64,000 nt of DNA from G958296245 sp963664035 (GCA_963664035.2 OY760867.2:1116001-1180000); one strand, 5' to 3'; numbered from the stretch's first letter, positions 42,249 to 50,171 are shown. The notes: generated by a model from the sequence alone, not told the origin. Program-made: numbers and translations.

Positions 42249-42369
42249 CCCAAATCTCCCACCTCTCAGGTTCAGCGCCATATCGGCCATCACCCCGTAG
42301 GGGCTGGTTTCAAACCAGCCCTCCCCCTTGCCGTAGAGCGTCACCGCCATTTAGGTGGGGGGATTTTGG
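42249..42369. mobile_element. MITE-like element family 2, copy 5
   Basis: 121 bp with ends CCCAAATCTCCCACCT and AGGTGGGGGGATTTTGG. It is flanked by CCCA (42245-42248 and 42370-42373), a 4-bp target duplication. It lies 14 bases upstream of the rpmH promoter. Confidence 0.78.
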
Positions 42370-42382
42370 CCCATCCATCCGT

Positions 42383-42412
42383 TTGACACCCATTCGCGCC
42401 TACGGCTAGAAT
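42383..42412 (+). promoter_or_regulatory. Promoter of rpmH-rnpA-yidD
   Basis: TTGACA (42383-42388), an 18-base spacer and TAGAAT (42407-42412). The predicted transcription start is about 10 bases before the rpmH ATG, leaving just room for the AGGAAA site. Confidence 0.7.
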
Positions 42413-42429
42413 GAGTTGCGAGACAGGAA

Positions 42430-42567
42430 ATGCCGAAACGCACCTACCAACCCAAGAACAGGCGCCGGTACCGCGTCCACGGCTTCAGAGCGCGGATGAG
42501 CTCCCGCTCGGGGCGCAGGATCATCAAGCGCAGGATGTTCAAAGGGCGCTCCAGGCTCTCAGTCTGA
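42430..42567 (+). CDS. rpmH: 50S ribosomal protein L34
   Basis: A 45-residue Arg/Lys-rich protein, MPKRTYQPKNRRRYRVHGFR continuing ARMSSRSGRRIIKRRMFKGR, the full L34 signature and length. The YRVHGFRARMSSRSGRRIIK form carries the family's usual (K/R)xHGFxxRM core. AGGAAA is directly before the ATG. It is the first gene of the conserved rpmH-rnpA-yidD block that often lies near oriC, although no dnaA gene or dnaA-box cluster is visible in this window. Confidence 0.97.
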   Translation: MPKRTYQPKNRRRYRVHGFRARMSSRSGRRIIKRRMFKGRSRLSV

Positions 42568-42602
42568 GCCGCTGAAGTAGAGCGCGCCCCAGGCGGCTCG
42601 GA

Positions 42603-42977
42603 ATGCTCCCCAAAGCGCGCCGGTTGAGAAAGACCGCTGACTTCGCCGCCCTGAGGCGGGAGGGGCGCAGTTGGGCCGACGGCCTGACGGTGGTCGTGGC
42701 CCGGCGCAACGGTCTCGACGTGAGCCGCGTCGGCCTGTCGGTCGGGAAGAGGGTTGGCAACGCGGTCGTAAGGAACAGGACGAAGCGGAGGCTGAGGGAA
42801 GCCGTACGCCCCATGGATATCTTCGAAGGCTGGGACCTCTTGATCATCGCACGTAAGGACGCGCCCGCCGCCAAGCTACGGCGCCTCTCCCGCTCGGTGG
42901 CGAAGCTCTTCAAGAGAGCGGGCGTACTGCGCAACCAGGCGCGCGGCGTCCCCGGCCGGGCGGAGGCGCGCCCGTGA
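42603..42977 (+). CDS. rnpA: Ribonuclease P protein component
   Basis: A 124-residue basic protein that assists the RNase P RNA in maturing tRNA 5' ends. The family signature RVGLSVGKRVGNAVVRNRTK followed by RRLREAVR is intact, and the N-terminus LPKARRLRKTADFAALRREG is typical. It is 35 bases after rpmH and its stop overlaps the GTG start of yidD. Confidence 0.95.
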   Translation: MLPKARRLRKTADFAALRREGRSWADGLTVVVARRNGLDVSRVGLSVGKRVGNAVVRNRTKRRLREAVRPMDIFEGWDLLIIARKDAPAAKLRRLSRSVAKLFKRAGVLRNQARGVPGRAEARP

Positions 42978-43183
42978 AGCCGCTGGCCCTCGGCGCCATC
43001 CGGTTCTACCGGCAGGCATTGTCCCCGTACCTTCCGTCCGTTTGCCGCCACAGCCCTACCTGCTCGGGCTACGCCTACGAGGCGGTCGAAAAGCACGGCG
43101 CGGCCAGGGGACTTTGGCTCGGCCTGAAGCGCCTCGGCCGCTGCCGTCCATTGGGGACAAGTGGTTACGACCCCGTACCGTAG
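42974..43183 (+). CDS. yidD: Membrane protein insertion efficiency factor YidD
   Basis: A 69-residue protein. It has the family's three conserved Cys in VCRHSPTCSGYAYEA and LGRCRPLGTSGYDPVP. The N-terminus (GAIRFYRQALSPYLP) is an amphipathic helix for membrane attachment. The GTG start overlaps the rnpA TGA by 4 bases. YidD normally precedes yidC; here a PQQ-repeat lipoprotein gene and decayed mobile DNA follow, and no yidC is present. Confidence 0.95.
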   Translation: MKPLALGAIRFYRQALSPYLPSVCRHSPTCSGYAYEAVEKHGAARGLWLGLKRLGRCRPLGTSGYDPVP

Positions 43184-43228
43184 CCTGCCGAACAGGCACG
43201 CGCACCCGCATTCGGTCCGAGCGCGCCA

Positions 43229-44446
43229 ATGAGCGAACGGAATAGCGGCTTGCGCCTTCCTGTCGCCCTCCTGGTACCCAGTATTCTCCTGCTGCTCGCG
43301 GCTGCGGCCTGCGCTAGGCTGACCACCCCCGAAGGCTGGTCGGGCGCCGCGGTCGGCGCGGATGTCGAGTTCCGCGGCGTGACCTATGACGAGGTCGTCT
43401 ACGTCGGCTCCCGCGACGGCCGGATCCTCGCGCTGGACGGGAGCAGCGGCGACACCCTCTGGGCCTTCGAGCTAAGGGGTGAGGAGGAGCGCCGCGCCAT
43501 CTACGGCACGCCGGCCCTGCACGAGGGCGCGCTGTACGTCGGCGGGTACGACGGGGCGCTGTACGTCCTGACGACCGGCGGGCAAGACCTGGACGAGCTG
43601 GAAGTGGGCGCCGGAGACCCGATAGTGGGCAGCCCGGTCATCGCGGACGACGTGGTCCTGGTCGGCTCTTCGGACGGCCACCTATACGCCTACGACATAG
43701 TCCGGGAAGGCTCGGCCGTCACGCTGGTCGAAAGGTGGAAGGTGCGGACGGGCGGCAAGGTCTGGTCCACTCCGTCGGTCGCCGACGGCATAGTCTACTT
43801 CGGCTCGTTGGACCGCAAGCTATACGCCGTCAACCTCTCCGACGGCTCTCCGGCGTGGCCGCAGCCCTTCGAGGCGCGCGGGGCCATGGTCGCCAGGCCG
43901 GCCGTGGAAGGCGGGCTGGTCTACGTCGGCGCATTCGACAGCGTCTTCTACGCCGTCGACGCGGCCACCGGCGCCGAGGCGGCGCGCTTCGACGGCGCCG
44001 CAGGGTGGTTCTGGGCCGGAGCGGTCGTCTCTGGCGGCGTGGTCTTCGCCCCGTCCCTCGACGGCAGCCTCTACGCGCTCTCCGCGGACGGCCTCCGCCC
44101 GGCCTGGTCCGAGCCCATGCGCACCGGCGGCCCCATCGTCGGCTCCCCGGCCATCGTCGGAGACCGCGTCACCGTGCCCTCACTCGACAACAAGGTCGCC
44201 ACGGTCCACTCCGTGCGCGTATCGGACGGCGGAGCAAGCGAGAGGTGCAGCTTCGGGAGCAAGAACAGCACCCAGATAAAGGCATCCCTGACCGTCCAAT
44301 CCGGCAACGTCTACGTGGCGGCCACCGACCGCTCCATACGCAAGCTGGAAATGGACGCCCGCGGCGACCCCCACGAAGACTGGGTCAGGTTTACCGACCA
44401 GGACCTCCCCGCCTCAGCCGAACCCGGTTGGGCCCGCGAGTGCTAG
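43229..44446 (+). CDS. PQQ-repeat beta-propeller lipoprotein (BamB-like)
   Basis: A 405-residue predicted lipoprotein. The signal VALLVPSILLLLAAAAC places the lipid Cys near residue 28. The rest is a beta propeller of PQQ-like repeats: VYVGSRDGRILALDGSSGDT, LYVGGYDGALYVL, VYFGSLDRKLYAVNLSDGSP, VYVGAFDSVFYAVDAATGAE and SLDGSLYALSADG. It resembles BamB-type scaffold proteins. It follows yidD after 45 bases and may help membrane-protein handling, but this is inference from location. Confidence 0.82.
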   Translation: MSERNSGLRLPVALLVPSILLLLAAAACARLTTPEGWSGAAVGADVEFRGVTYDEVVYVGSRDGRILALDGSSGDTLWAFELRGEEERRAIYGTPALHEGALYVGGYDGALYVLTTGGQDLDELEVGAGDPIVGSPVIADDVVLVGSSDGHLYAYDIVREGSAVTLVERWKVRTGGKVWSTPSVADGIVYFGSLDRKLYAVNLSDGSPAWPQPFEARGAMVARPAVEGGLVYVGAFDSVFYAVDAATGAEAARFDGAAGWFWAGAVVSGGVVFAPSLDGSLYALSADGLRPAWSEPMRTGGPIVGSPAIVGDRVTVPSLDNKVATVHSVRVSDGGASERCSFGSKNSTQIKASLTVQSGNVYVAATDRSIRKLEMDARGDPHEDWVRFTDQDLPASAEPGWAREC

Positions 44447-44499
44447 CGGTGTAGCCAACCACTCTGTCTCCAGTGCGGCCTGTTCGGACCCTCTCGCCC

Positions 44500-44855
44500 G
44501 TGAAGCTCACGATCATAGTTCCCGCCTTCAACGAAGAGGCCTACCTCGCGTCTACCTTGGACTCGATCCAAGCCGCCTTCGGCGCACCTGCACGCTTGCG
44601 CCAACGTGGACATCGAAACGATCGTCGTCGATAACAACAGCAGCGACGAGACCGCCGCCGTAGCACAAGCCAAGGGTGCGACGGTGATCCACGAGCCGGT
44701 GCAAGAATTGCGCGGGCCCGGAACGCCGGCGCGCATCATGCGACGGGCGATGTGCTGGTCTTCGTAGACGCCGATGTCCATATGCCGCATACGCTCCTTG
44801 CGACGGTACACGAAGCGATGAGAGATACCGTCTGCGGGGCGTTTGGGAGGACGAT
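44500..44855 (+). pseudogene. Glycosyltransferase family 2, frameshifted and truncated
   Basis: The start reads VKLTIIVPAFNEEAYLASTL, a GT-A nucleotide-sugar binding N-terminus. Then the frame shifts near 44580 to HLHACANVDIETIVVDNNSS and again near 44712 to ARARNAGAHHATGDVLVFVD plus ADVHMPHTLL. Joined, these form the first ~110 residues of a GT2 enzyme including the DAD metal site. At least two frameshifts and loss of the C-terminus show it is dead. It runs into the transposase remnant at about 44850. Confidence 0.75.
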
Positions 44856-45592
44856 GAGCAGTTGAAGCTGTTGCATCTGTTCAGCCGGGAGGGGTCGATG
44901 GCGCTGGACCAGGTGGAGATAGCTCGCCACCTGGATGAGCCGAGAGCGGCCGAGGAGTGGATCCGGTCGCTGTCGGCACACTTTCCGAGTCTGAAAGTGC
45001 TGAGTGGAGATGCGCTCTACGCCGATACGAGCCTTGCCGAAACCATCCTGGCCGAGGGCAAGGACTACGTGGTCAAGCTCAAAAAAACCAACCCCAGCTC
45101 TTCGAAGACGTACAGATGCTCTTCTCCGAGCCAGGCGAGCCCGATCTACAAGTGACGACCAAGGGACATGGCCGGCTGGAGCAGCGAGCCGTGTGGCTAT
45201 CATCGGAGCTTGCCGACTACAGCGACTTTCCGGGTCTATCCAATGTGATCATGGTCAGAAAGCTGGTCAAACACCTCAAAAGCAACCAGTTGGTCGAAAG
45301 CGTGCAGTACGCCGTCACCAGCCTGTCTCACATCGGGCCTAGGCGAGCACTCTCACTGATGCGGGGGCATTGGGGCATCGAGAACAGCTTGTTCCACATC
45401 AAGGATGATAGCTTCGGCGAAGACCGTCACGTCATGCAGCACCACGGCAGCGGTGCAGTGCTCAGCCTGCTCAGAAACGTTGCCCTGACTCTGCTCAGAG
45501 GCGCCTGCTCGCTCTGGTCATCGAAGGAGCCTCTCACGGGCAGAGCACAGCGACTCGATGCCCAGCCATCTGTCGTCCTACTCCCACCCTGA
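44856..45592 (+). pseudogene. ISAs1-family transposase, 5'-truncated with frame change
   Basis: Two overlapping frames together give about 245 residues of an ISAs1 (H-repeat associated) transposase: SMALDQVEIARHLDEP and LSGDALYADTSLAETILAEG KDYVVKLKK in one frame, then NQPQLFEDVQ, GHGRLEQRAVWLSSELADY and MRGHWGIENSLFHIKDDSFG in the next. The change occurs at a run of seven As near 45080. The N-terminal third is missing. No terminal repeats were identified. It abuts the broken GT2 gene. Confidence 0.75.
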
Positions 45593-45699
45593 CTTTGAAA
45601 AGGCCCTGAGGCCAGAGAACTGGGTGTTGACAAGCTCGCATCTACTTGATATGTTATCTCTTCTTCTGAAAGGAACAGCCGGGCTGAAGGCGCTATCTA

Positions 45700-46152
45700 A
45701 TGATACTTCCTATCAATACAGAGCTTGAGATACCACGCCCAAACATCATGGAGGTACTGGAGAACCGAGGCTATAGGGCCACCGCCCCCAGGAGGGCGAT
45801 AGCTACGCTCCTGGAGCAGAAGCATGAAGGCTTTACCGTGGAGGCGCTCAGTAGAGAGTTGCCTTCGGTGGGCAGGGCAACGGTATATCGGACCATCAAA
45901 CTCCTTCTCGAGGCGGGAGTCGTCTGCAAGCTTCTCATGATGGACGGAGCCCACGTGTACAGCCTCGCTCGTGTTGGTCATCGTCATCACCACTCCGTCT
46001 GCGTCCAGTGCGGCGCCGTGGGGGAGTTCAAGGCGGCTACCATCGATCGGGCGCTCAGGTCTATTGGCGCTGACATCCCGGGACAGATCGTCGACCACAA
46101 CATCGAGTTGTACGTGACCTGCGACTCCTGCCCCGCCGACGGAGGCGAGTAG
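45700..46152 (+). CDS. zur: Fur family metal-responsive repressor, probably Zur
   Basis: A 150-residue Fur-family protein with a winged helix (RATAPRRAIATLLEQK, VGRATVYRTIKLLLEAGVV) and a dimerisation domain with RHHHSVCVQCG. The two Cys pairs C101/C104 and C141/C144 form the structural zinc site. Location before znuA-znuC-znuB points to zinc sensing. The start is ambiguous: the ATG at 45700 overlaps an operator-like palindrome (45701-45715), while the ATG at 45748 (MEVLENRGYRAT) would place the operator upstream of the gene. Neither has a strong ribosome binding site. Autoregulation is likely. Confidence 0.85.
   Translation: MILPINTELEIPRPNIMEVLENRGYRATAPRRAIATLLEQKHEGFTVEALSRELPSVGRATVYRTIKLLLEAGVVCKLLMMDGAHVYSLARVGHRHHHSVCVQCGAVGEFKAATIDRALRSIGADIPGQIVDHNIELYVTCDSCPADGGE
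45701..45715. promoter_or_regulatory. Candidate Zur operator at the zur start
   Basis: TGATACTTCCTATCA is an imperfect inverted repeat (TGATA/TATCA arms) that differs at 2 of 15 positions from the site at 46199-46213 before znuA. It overlaps the first codons of the zur frame. Confidence 0.55.
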
Positions 46153-46198
46153 GAGTTTGTTCCAAACCGGCTGAGGTCGAGTGTCGCGGATCATAGAT

Positions 46199-46213
46199 TG
46201 ATACTTCGTATCG
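46199..46213. promoter_or_regulatory. Candidate Zur operator upstream of znuA-aztD
   Basis: TGATACTTCGTATCG contains the perfect inverted repeat GATAC-TTC-GTATC, with flanking ATT/AAT extending the symmetry. It is 64 bases before the ATG of the zinc-binding lipoprotein gene and matches the site at zur. Confidence 0.6.
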
Positions 46214-46276
46214 AATACGCGATGGATCATCCGGAACCAAGCTAACTGAAAGGGAGAACAGGAGGTAGAGGAGAAA

Positions 46277-49207
46277 ATGGGACATAGTCTATTGAAGTGG
46301 AGGTCAATGGCCATCGTCGCAGCGATTGCGGCCCTGGTCTTCGTAATTGCCTGCGGAAGCGACGAGCCGGAGCCGGCCCCAGCGGTCGACACGGCCAAGC
46401 TGATCGAGGACGCAGTCGCCAGCGCACAGAGCGCCAGCGCCGCCGAGATACAGAAGTCGGTAGAGGCGGCCATCGCCGCGCAGCCTAAGGGCGCCAGCGC
46501 GGCTGAGATACAGAAGCTCGTCTCGGACTCGGTCACGGCGGCCATCGCCGCGCAGCCCGCGGGTCTGACGCGTGCGGACGTCGAGTCCATCGTGAGCGAG
46601 TCGACGGCGGGGCAGCTTTCCGCGGCCGACGTGCAGGCGATCGTCGAGCAGTCCATCCGGGCCCTGCCCGCGCCGGAGATCGACGTGAACCAGCTCAGCA
46701 GCCTCGTCGAGTCGGCGGTTGCCGATGCGGCGCCGGAAGGCGTCAGCGCCGACGAGATCAGCAGGATCGTCCAGGCCCAGGTGAGCGCCGAGCTCTCCGG
46801 CACGCTTACGCGCGGCGACGTAGAGGACCTGGTTGCCAAGGCCGTCGAGGACGCGGTCGGCGACCAGCTCACCGCCGACCAGGTGACGACCATCGTGAAC
46901 GCCTCCCTCGTCGCCACGAACCAGGCGATCGAGAACGCTGCTGCCGAAGCCGCCCAGGCGGCAGCAGCAGCGGCGGCGGCCCAGGCGGCAGTCGAGGCTG
47001 TAAAGGAAGCCCCCACGCCCTCCGGGCCCCCGGTTCAGGTGGTGACGACCACCAACTTCGTGGCTGACTGGGCTCGCGTGGTTGGTGGAGACAGGGCGGA
47101 GGTCTTCGGCCTGCTGCAACCGGGCGCCGATCCGCACACGTTCCTGCCGGGAGCCCGCGACGTCGCCAGGGTGGCTGACGCGGACCTCGTGCTGACTGTC
47201 GGTCTCGGCCTGGAGGCCGATTGGCTGGAGGACCTCTTGCACAACGCCAGTGCAGACGAGTCCAAGATAGTCGCCCTTGGTGACGCCGTCGACCCGATGG
47301 AGTTCGTCATGGTCGATGTGCATGACGATCACGGGGATGAAGGCGACGACCACCATGCCGAAGACGGCGACGACCATGGCGAGACGATCGTTGGGCGCCT
47401 GCTCGTTGCGGACGCGGTGGAAGCGCACCTCTCCGTCATCGATCTGTCGACCGATGACGTTGACAGCGGAATCTTCGAGGTCGCCGCGCCCCGCGCGACC
47501 GTGTACCCCAGCCCAACCCACCGCTATGCCATCGTCCTCGCCCGCGGGCCGGAGGACGGCGACGACCGGATCCACGTTTTCGACGGCGGCGTCTTCCTCG
47601 TCGAGCACGGCGATCACCACGACCTCGTCCAGGAGCCGGTGTCCCGGCACTCGCTGGAGATCGCGGAAGAGCGGCCGATTCACTACGTCAACAGTCACGG
47701 CTGGACCGCGATCTTCGCCGACGCCCGAGGGCACGCAATCCTGATCAACGAAGCGGAACTGACGAGCTCAAGCGGCGACTACGAGCCGATTGTGCTTGAG
47801 GCCGGACCGCAGCATGGCGCTGCGCTGGTAATCTCGGACGAGCACGTCATCGTCACGACGAAGAATCCCGACTACCCGGAGAACACCGACAGTAGTCTGC
47901 CTGTTGGCGTGGAAGTCCGCGACTTCAGCTTTCAGGTCGTCTACGACGCCAGCAATCGCTCATGCCCGGGCATGCACGGTGAGTCCCACAATGAGCATGG
48001 GGCCGCCTTAGGATGCATCGGCGGTGTGCTCTTCCTCGAAGCTCACGACGGCGAGTACGAGCACAAGTTCATCGCCAACCCGCCGGAGATGCGCGAGGAC
48101 TCTCGTATCGGGTCGGTCTACGGTCACCACCACGTCGAGCATTTCTTCGGCAGGGCGTCCTACCGCGACGATCAGGGCTTCGCCGACGACGGCATTTGGC
48201 TGATCGACGTGGACCACGGCGAAATGCGCCAGGTGTTCAGCGAGCCGAGCGTTTCCTCGAAGTTCTCCAGCGATGGCGAGCTGCTCTACGTGCTCGGCGC
48301 TGACGGCGTCCTGCACGCGCTGGACGCGCATGACGGCGAATTGATCGAGACCATGGAACTGGTCGGGCCGGGTGAGGCTGGCCGTCCCGCGTTCATCGTT
48401 GTTGGCGAGATGCTCTACCTCGCCGATCCGAATTCAGGTCACGTGTTCGCCGTCCACCTCGAAGAGATGGAGATCGAGGAGGAATGGGAGGTCGGCGGCG
48501 CGCCGTCGAGCCTGGCGTTCGTCGGAGTCGCCGACTCGGGCGGCGCTCCCGATGAAGGTCATGACGACCACGAAGAGGAAGGTCATGACGACCACGAGGA
48601 AGAAGGTCACGACGACCACGATGGCGAGGGCCATGACGAGCACGAAGAGGATGAGCACGGCCACGCCCACGACCACGGCACTCACGATCCTCACTTCTGG
48701 TTCGATCCGATCCGGGTGAAGGTCGCCGTCAACGAGATAGCCGCACGGCTTTCGGCTGTGGACCCCGCGAACGCGAGCGTCTACTACCAGAACGCCTCAG
48801 AGTATGGGAAGGAGCTCGACGAGCTACACTCCTGGATCCAGGAGCAGGTCAGTACTATCGAGCCGGAGCGCAGACTGCTGGTTACGTCGCACGACGCCTT
48901 CTCCTACTTTGCGGCGGCCTATGGGTTCGAGATAGTGGGGCTGGTCATACCGTCGTTGGCGACTCACGTGGAGCCATCCGCGGAGCATCTCGCGGGACTG
49001 GTCGAGGTGGTGCGGGAGCGCAACGTACCGGCGCTGTTTGGCGAGACGACGGTCAGCGAGAGGCTGGCGCAGGCCGTGGCAAGGGAGACCGGCGCGAAGC
49101 TGTTCCGGCTCTATTCGGGCTCCCTTGGGCCGGAGGGCAGCGGCGCCGACACGTATCTTGGGATGGTGAGAGCGAACGTGGAAACGATCGTCGAGGCATT
49201 GAAGTGA
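46277..49207 (+). CDS. Zinc-binding lipoprotein: ZnuA/AztC-type domain with inserted AztD-like propeller
   Basis: A 976-residue lipoprotein (C26 in VFVIAC). Residues 40-245 are helical repeats (SAAEIQKxV... units), a likely cell-surface stalk. Residues 253-347 are the N-lobe of a cluster A-I (ZnuA-like) binding protein with metal His H287 (GADPHTFLP). A His/Asp loop (349-368) leads into residues about 370-753, which resemble the AztD zinc-chaperone propeller (FLVEHGDHHDL, CPGMHGESHNEHG with paired Cys, YGHHHVEHFFG). A second His-rich loop (760-803) returns to the C-lobe with H806 (DPHFWFDP) and H872 (TSHDAFSYF). The usual Asp ligand (YSDSL) is Gly948. Probably collects and stores zinc for ZnuBC. 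Confidence 0.85.
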   Translation: MGHSLLKWRSMAIVAAIAALVFVIACGSDEPEPAPAVDTAKLIEDAVASAQSASAAEIQKSVEAAIAAQPKGASAAEIQKLVSDSVTAAIAAQPAGLTRADVESIVSESTAGQLSAADVQAIVEQSIRALPAPEIDVNQLSSLVESAVADAAPEGVSADEISRIVQAQVSAELSGTLTRGDVEDLVAKAVEDAVGDQLTADQVTTIVNASLVATNQAIENAAAEAAQAAAAAAAAQAAVEAVKEAPTPSGPPVQVVTTTNFVADWARVVGGDRAEVFGLLQPGADPHTFLPGARDVARVADADLVLTVGLGLEADWLEDLLHNASADESKIVALGDAVDPMEFVMVDVHDDHGDEGDDHHAEDGDDHGETIVGRLLVADAVEAHLSVIDLSTDDVDSGIFEVAAPRATVYPSPTHRYAIVLARGPEDGDDRIHVFDGGVFLVEHGDHHDLVQEPVSRHSLEIAEERPIHYVNSHGWTAIFADARGHAILINEAELTSSSGDYEPIVLEAGPQHGAALVISDEHVIVTTKNPDYPENTDSSLPVGVEVRDFSFQVVYDASNRSCPGMHGESHNEHGAALGCIGGVLFLEAHDGEYEHKFIANPPEMREDSRIGSVYGHHHVEHFFGRASYRDDQGFADDGIWLIDVDHGEMRQVFSEPSVSSKFSSDGELLYVLGADGVLHALDAHDGELIETMELVGPGEAGRPAFIVVGEMLYLADPNSGHVFAVHLEEMEIEEEWEVGGAPSSLAFVGVADSGGAPDEGHDDHEEEGHDDHEEEGHDDHDGEGHDEHEEDEHGHAHDHGTHDPHFWFDPIRVKVAVNEIAARLSAVDPANASVYYQNASEYGKELDELHSWIQEQVSTIEPERRLLVTSHDAFSYFAAAYGFEIVGLVIPSLATHVEPSAEHLAGLVEVVRERNVPALFGETTVSERLAQAVARETGAKLFRLYSGSLGPEGSGADTYLGMVRANVETIVEALK

Positions 49208-49947
49208 ACAACGACCCGAACCCCCACAGGGCGAGCATGTCCCTTCAGGACGTGACTATCGAGCTCGGTGGGCACATGGCCCTGAGCAACGTCACCTTCG
49301 ACGTGGACGCGGGGACTCTGATGGGCGTTGTAGGACCGAACGGGGCCGGCAAGAGCACCCTGTTCAATGCTATTGCCGGCCTCCTCCCGGTCCGCCGGGG
49401 GCAGGTAACTCTTAACAGTGTGGACCAGGGACGTGGAGCGCTGGCCTACGTGCCTCAGCGAGAGAGCGTCAACTGGCGGTTCCCCGTGACCGTGATGGAC
49501 GTTGTGATGATGGGCCGGTGCTGCAGGCTGGGATGGTTCCGGCGACCCGGTAAGAAGGACCGCGAGCTTGTCACCGCGTGCCTGGGCCGTGTGGGCCTGT
49601 GGGACCATCGCTCTGCTCTGATGACGGAGCTTTCGGGAGGGCAGAGGCAGAGGGTGTTCGTCGCAAGGGCGCTGGCCCAGGAGGCAAGCGTGCTCCTGTT
49701 GGATGAGGCATTCAGCGGAGTTGACGCGGGCGCCCAGGAGGGCCTCGTAGAGGTCCTCCAGACTCTGCGGGATGAGGGGCGCATTGTCATGTTGGCGACC
49801 CACGACCTGACTAACCTGGCCGGTCGCTTCGACCAGGTATTGTGTCTGAACCGCCGCGTGTGCGCCTGCGGCCCTCCCAACCAGGTGTTTACGTCCGAGG
49901 TCATGGAAGAGCTGTACGGCGCTCACGGCGTGCGCCTAACGAATTAG
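49204..49947 (+). CDS. znuC: Zinc ABC transporter ATP-binding protein
   Basis: A 247-residue ABC ATPase of the metal (ZnuC/MntB/AztA) type. Walker A is GPNGAGKSTLF, the Q-loop lies in YVPQRESVNWRFPVTVMDVV, the signature is LSGGQRQR and Walker B is VLLLDEAFSGVD, with the H-loop in LATHDLTNL. The GTG start overlaps the stop of the binding-protein gene by 4 bases, so translation is coupled. Two small genes separate it from the permease gene. Confidence 0.93.
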   Translation: MNNDPNPHRASMSLQDVTIELGGHMALSNVTFDVDAGTLMGVVGPNGAGKSTLFNAIAGLLPVRRGQVTLNSVDQGRGALAYVPQRESVNWRFPVTVMDVVMMGRCCRLGWFRRPGKKDRELVTACLGRVGLWDHRSALMTELSGGQRQRVFVARALAQEASVLLLDEAFSGVDAGAQEGLVEVLQTLRDEGRIVMLATHDLTNLAGRFDQVLCLNRRVCACGPPNQVFTSEVMEELYGAHGVRLTN

Positions 49948-49976
49948 AGCTTGAATATCGATGCGCGAGGTGAAAC

Positions 49977-50171
49977 ATGGAGTTCTACAACATGAAGACC
50001 AGGCAGAAAGTGGATATCCCGGAGAGCGGCCTCAGGAAACGTACCATGGTGCAGAAAAGCGGCAGACATACCTATGCCGTTACCGGGGAGGAAAACGGCG
50101 CCAAGCTGGTTAGGTTCGTTAGTAAGCAACAGTACGATGCCTTGCAGGTGCCTGAGATCCAGGGCTCCTGA
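49977..50171 (+). CDS. Small conserved-looking hypothetical protein
   Basis: A 64-residue basic protein, MEFYNMKTRQKVDIPESGLR then KRTMVQKSGRHTYAVTGEEN and a LVRFVSKQQYDAL end. The composition resembles a small beta-rich DNA- or protein-binding domain; no family is recognised with confidence. GAGGTG precedes the ATG. It lies between znuC and znuB, which suggests co-transcription, but it has no Cys/His metal site. Confidence 0.6.
   Translation: MEFYNMKTRQKVDIPESGLRKRTMVQKSGRHTYAVTGEENGAKLVRFVSKQQYDALQVPEIQGS

Noticed and set aside
42300..42430. Replication origin next to rpmH
   Set aside because: rpmH is often near oriC, but no dnaA gene, dnaN gene or cluster of TTATCCACA-type boxes was seen.
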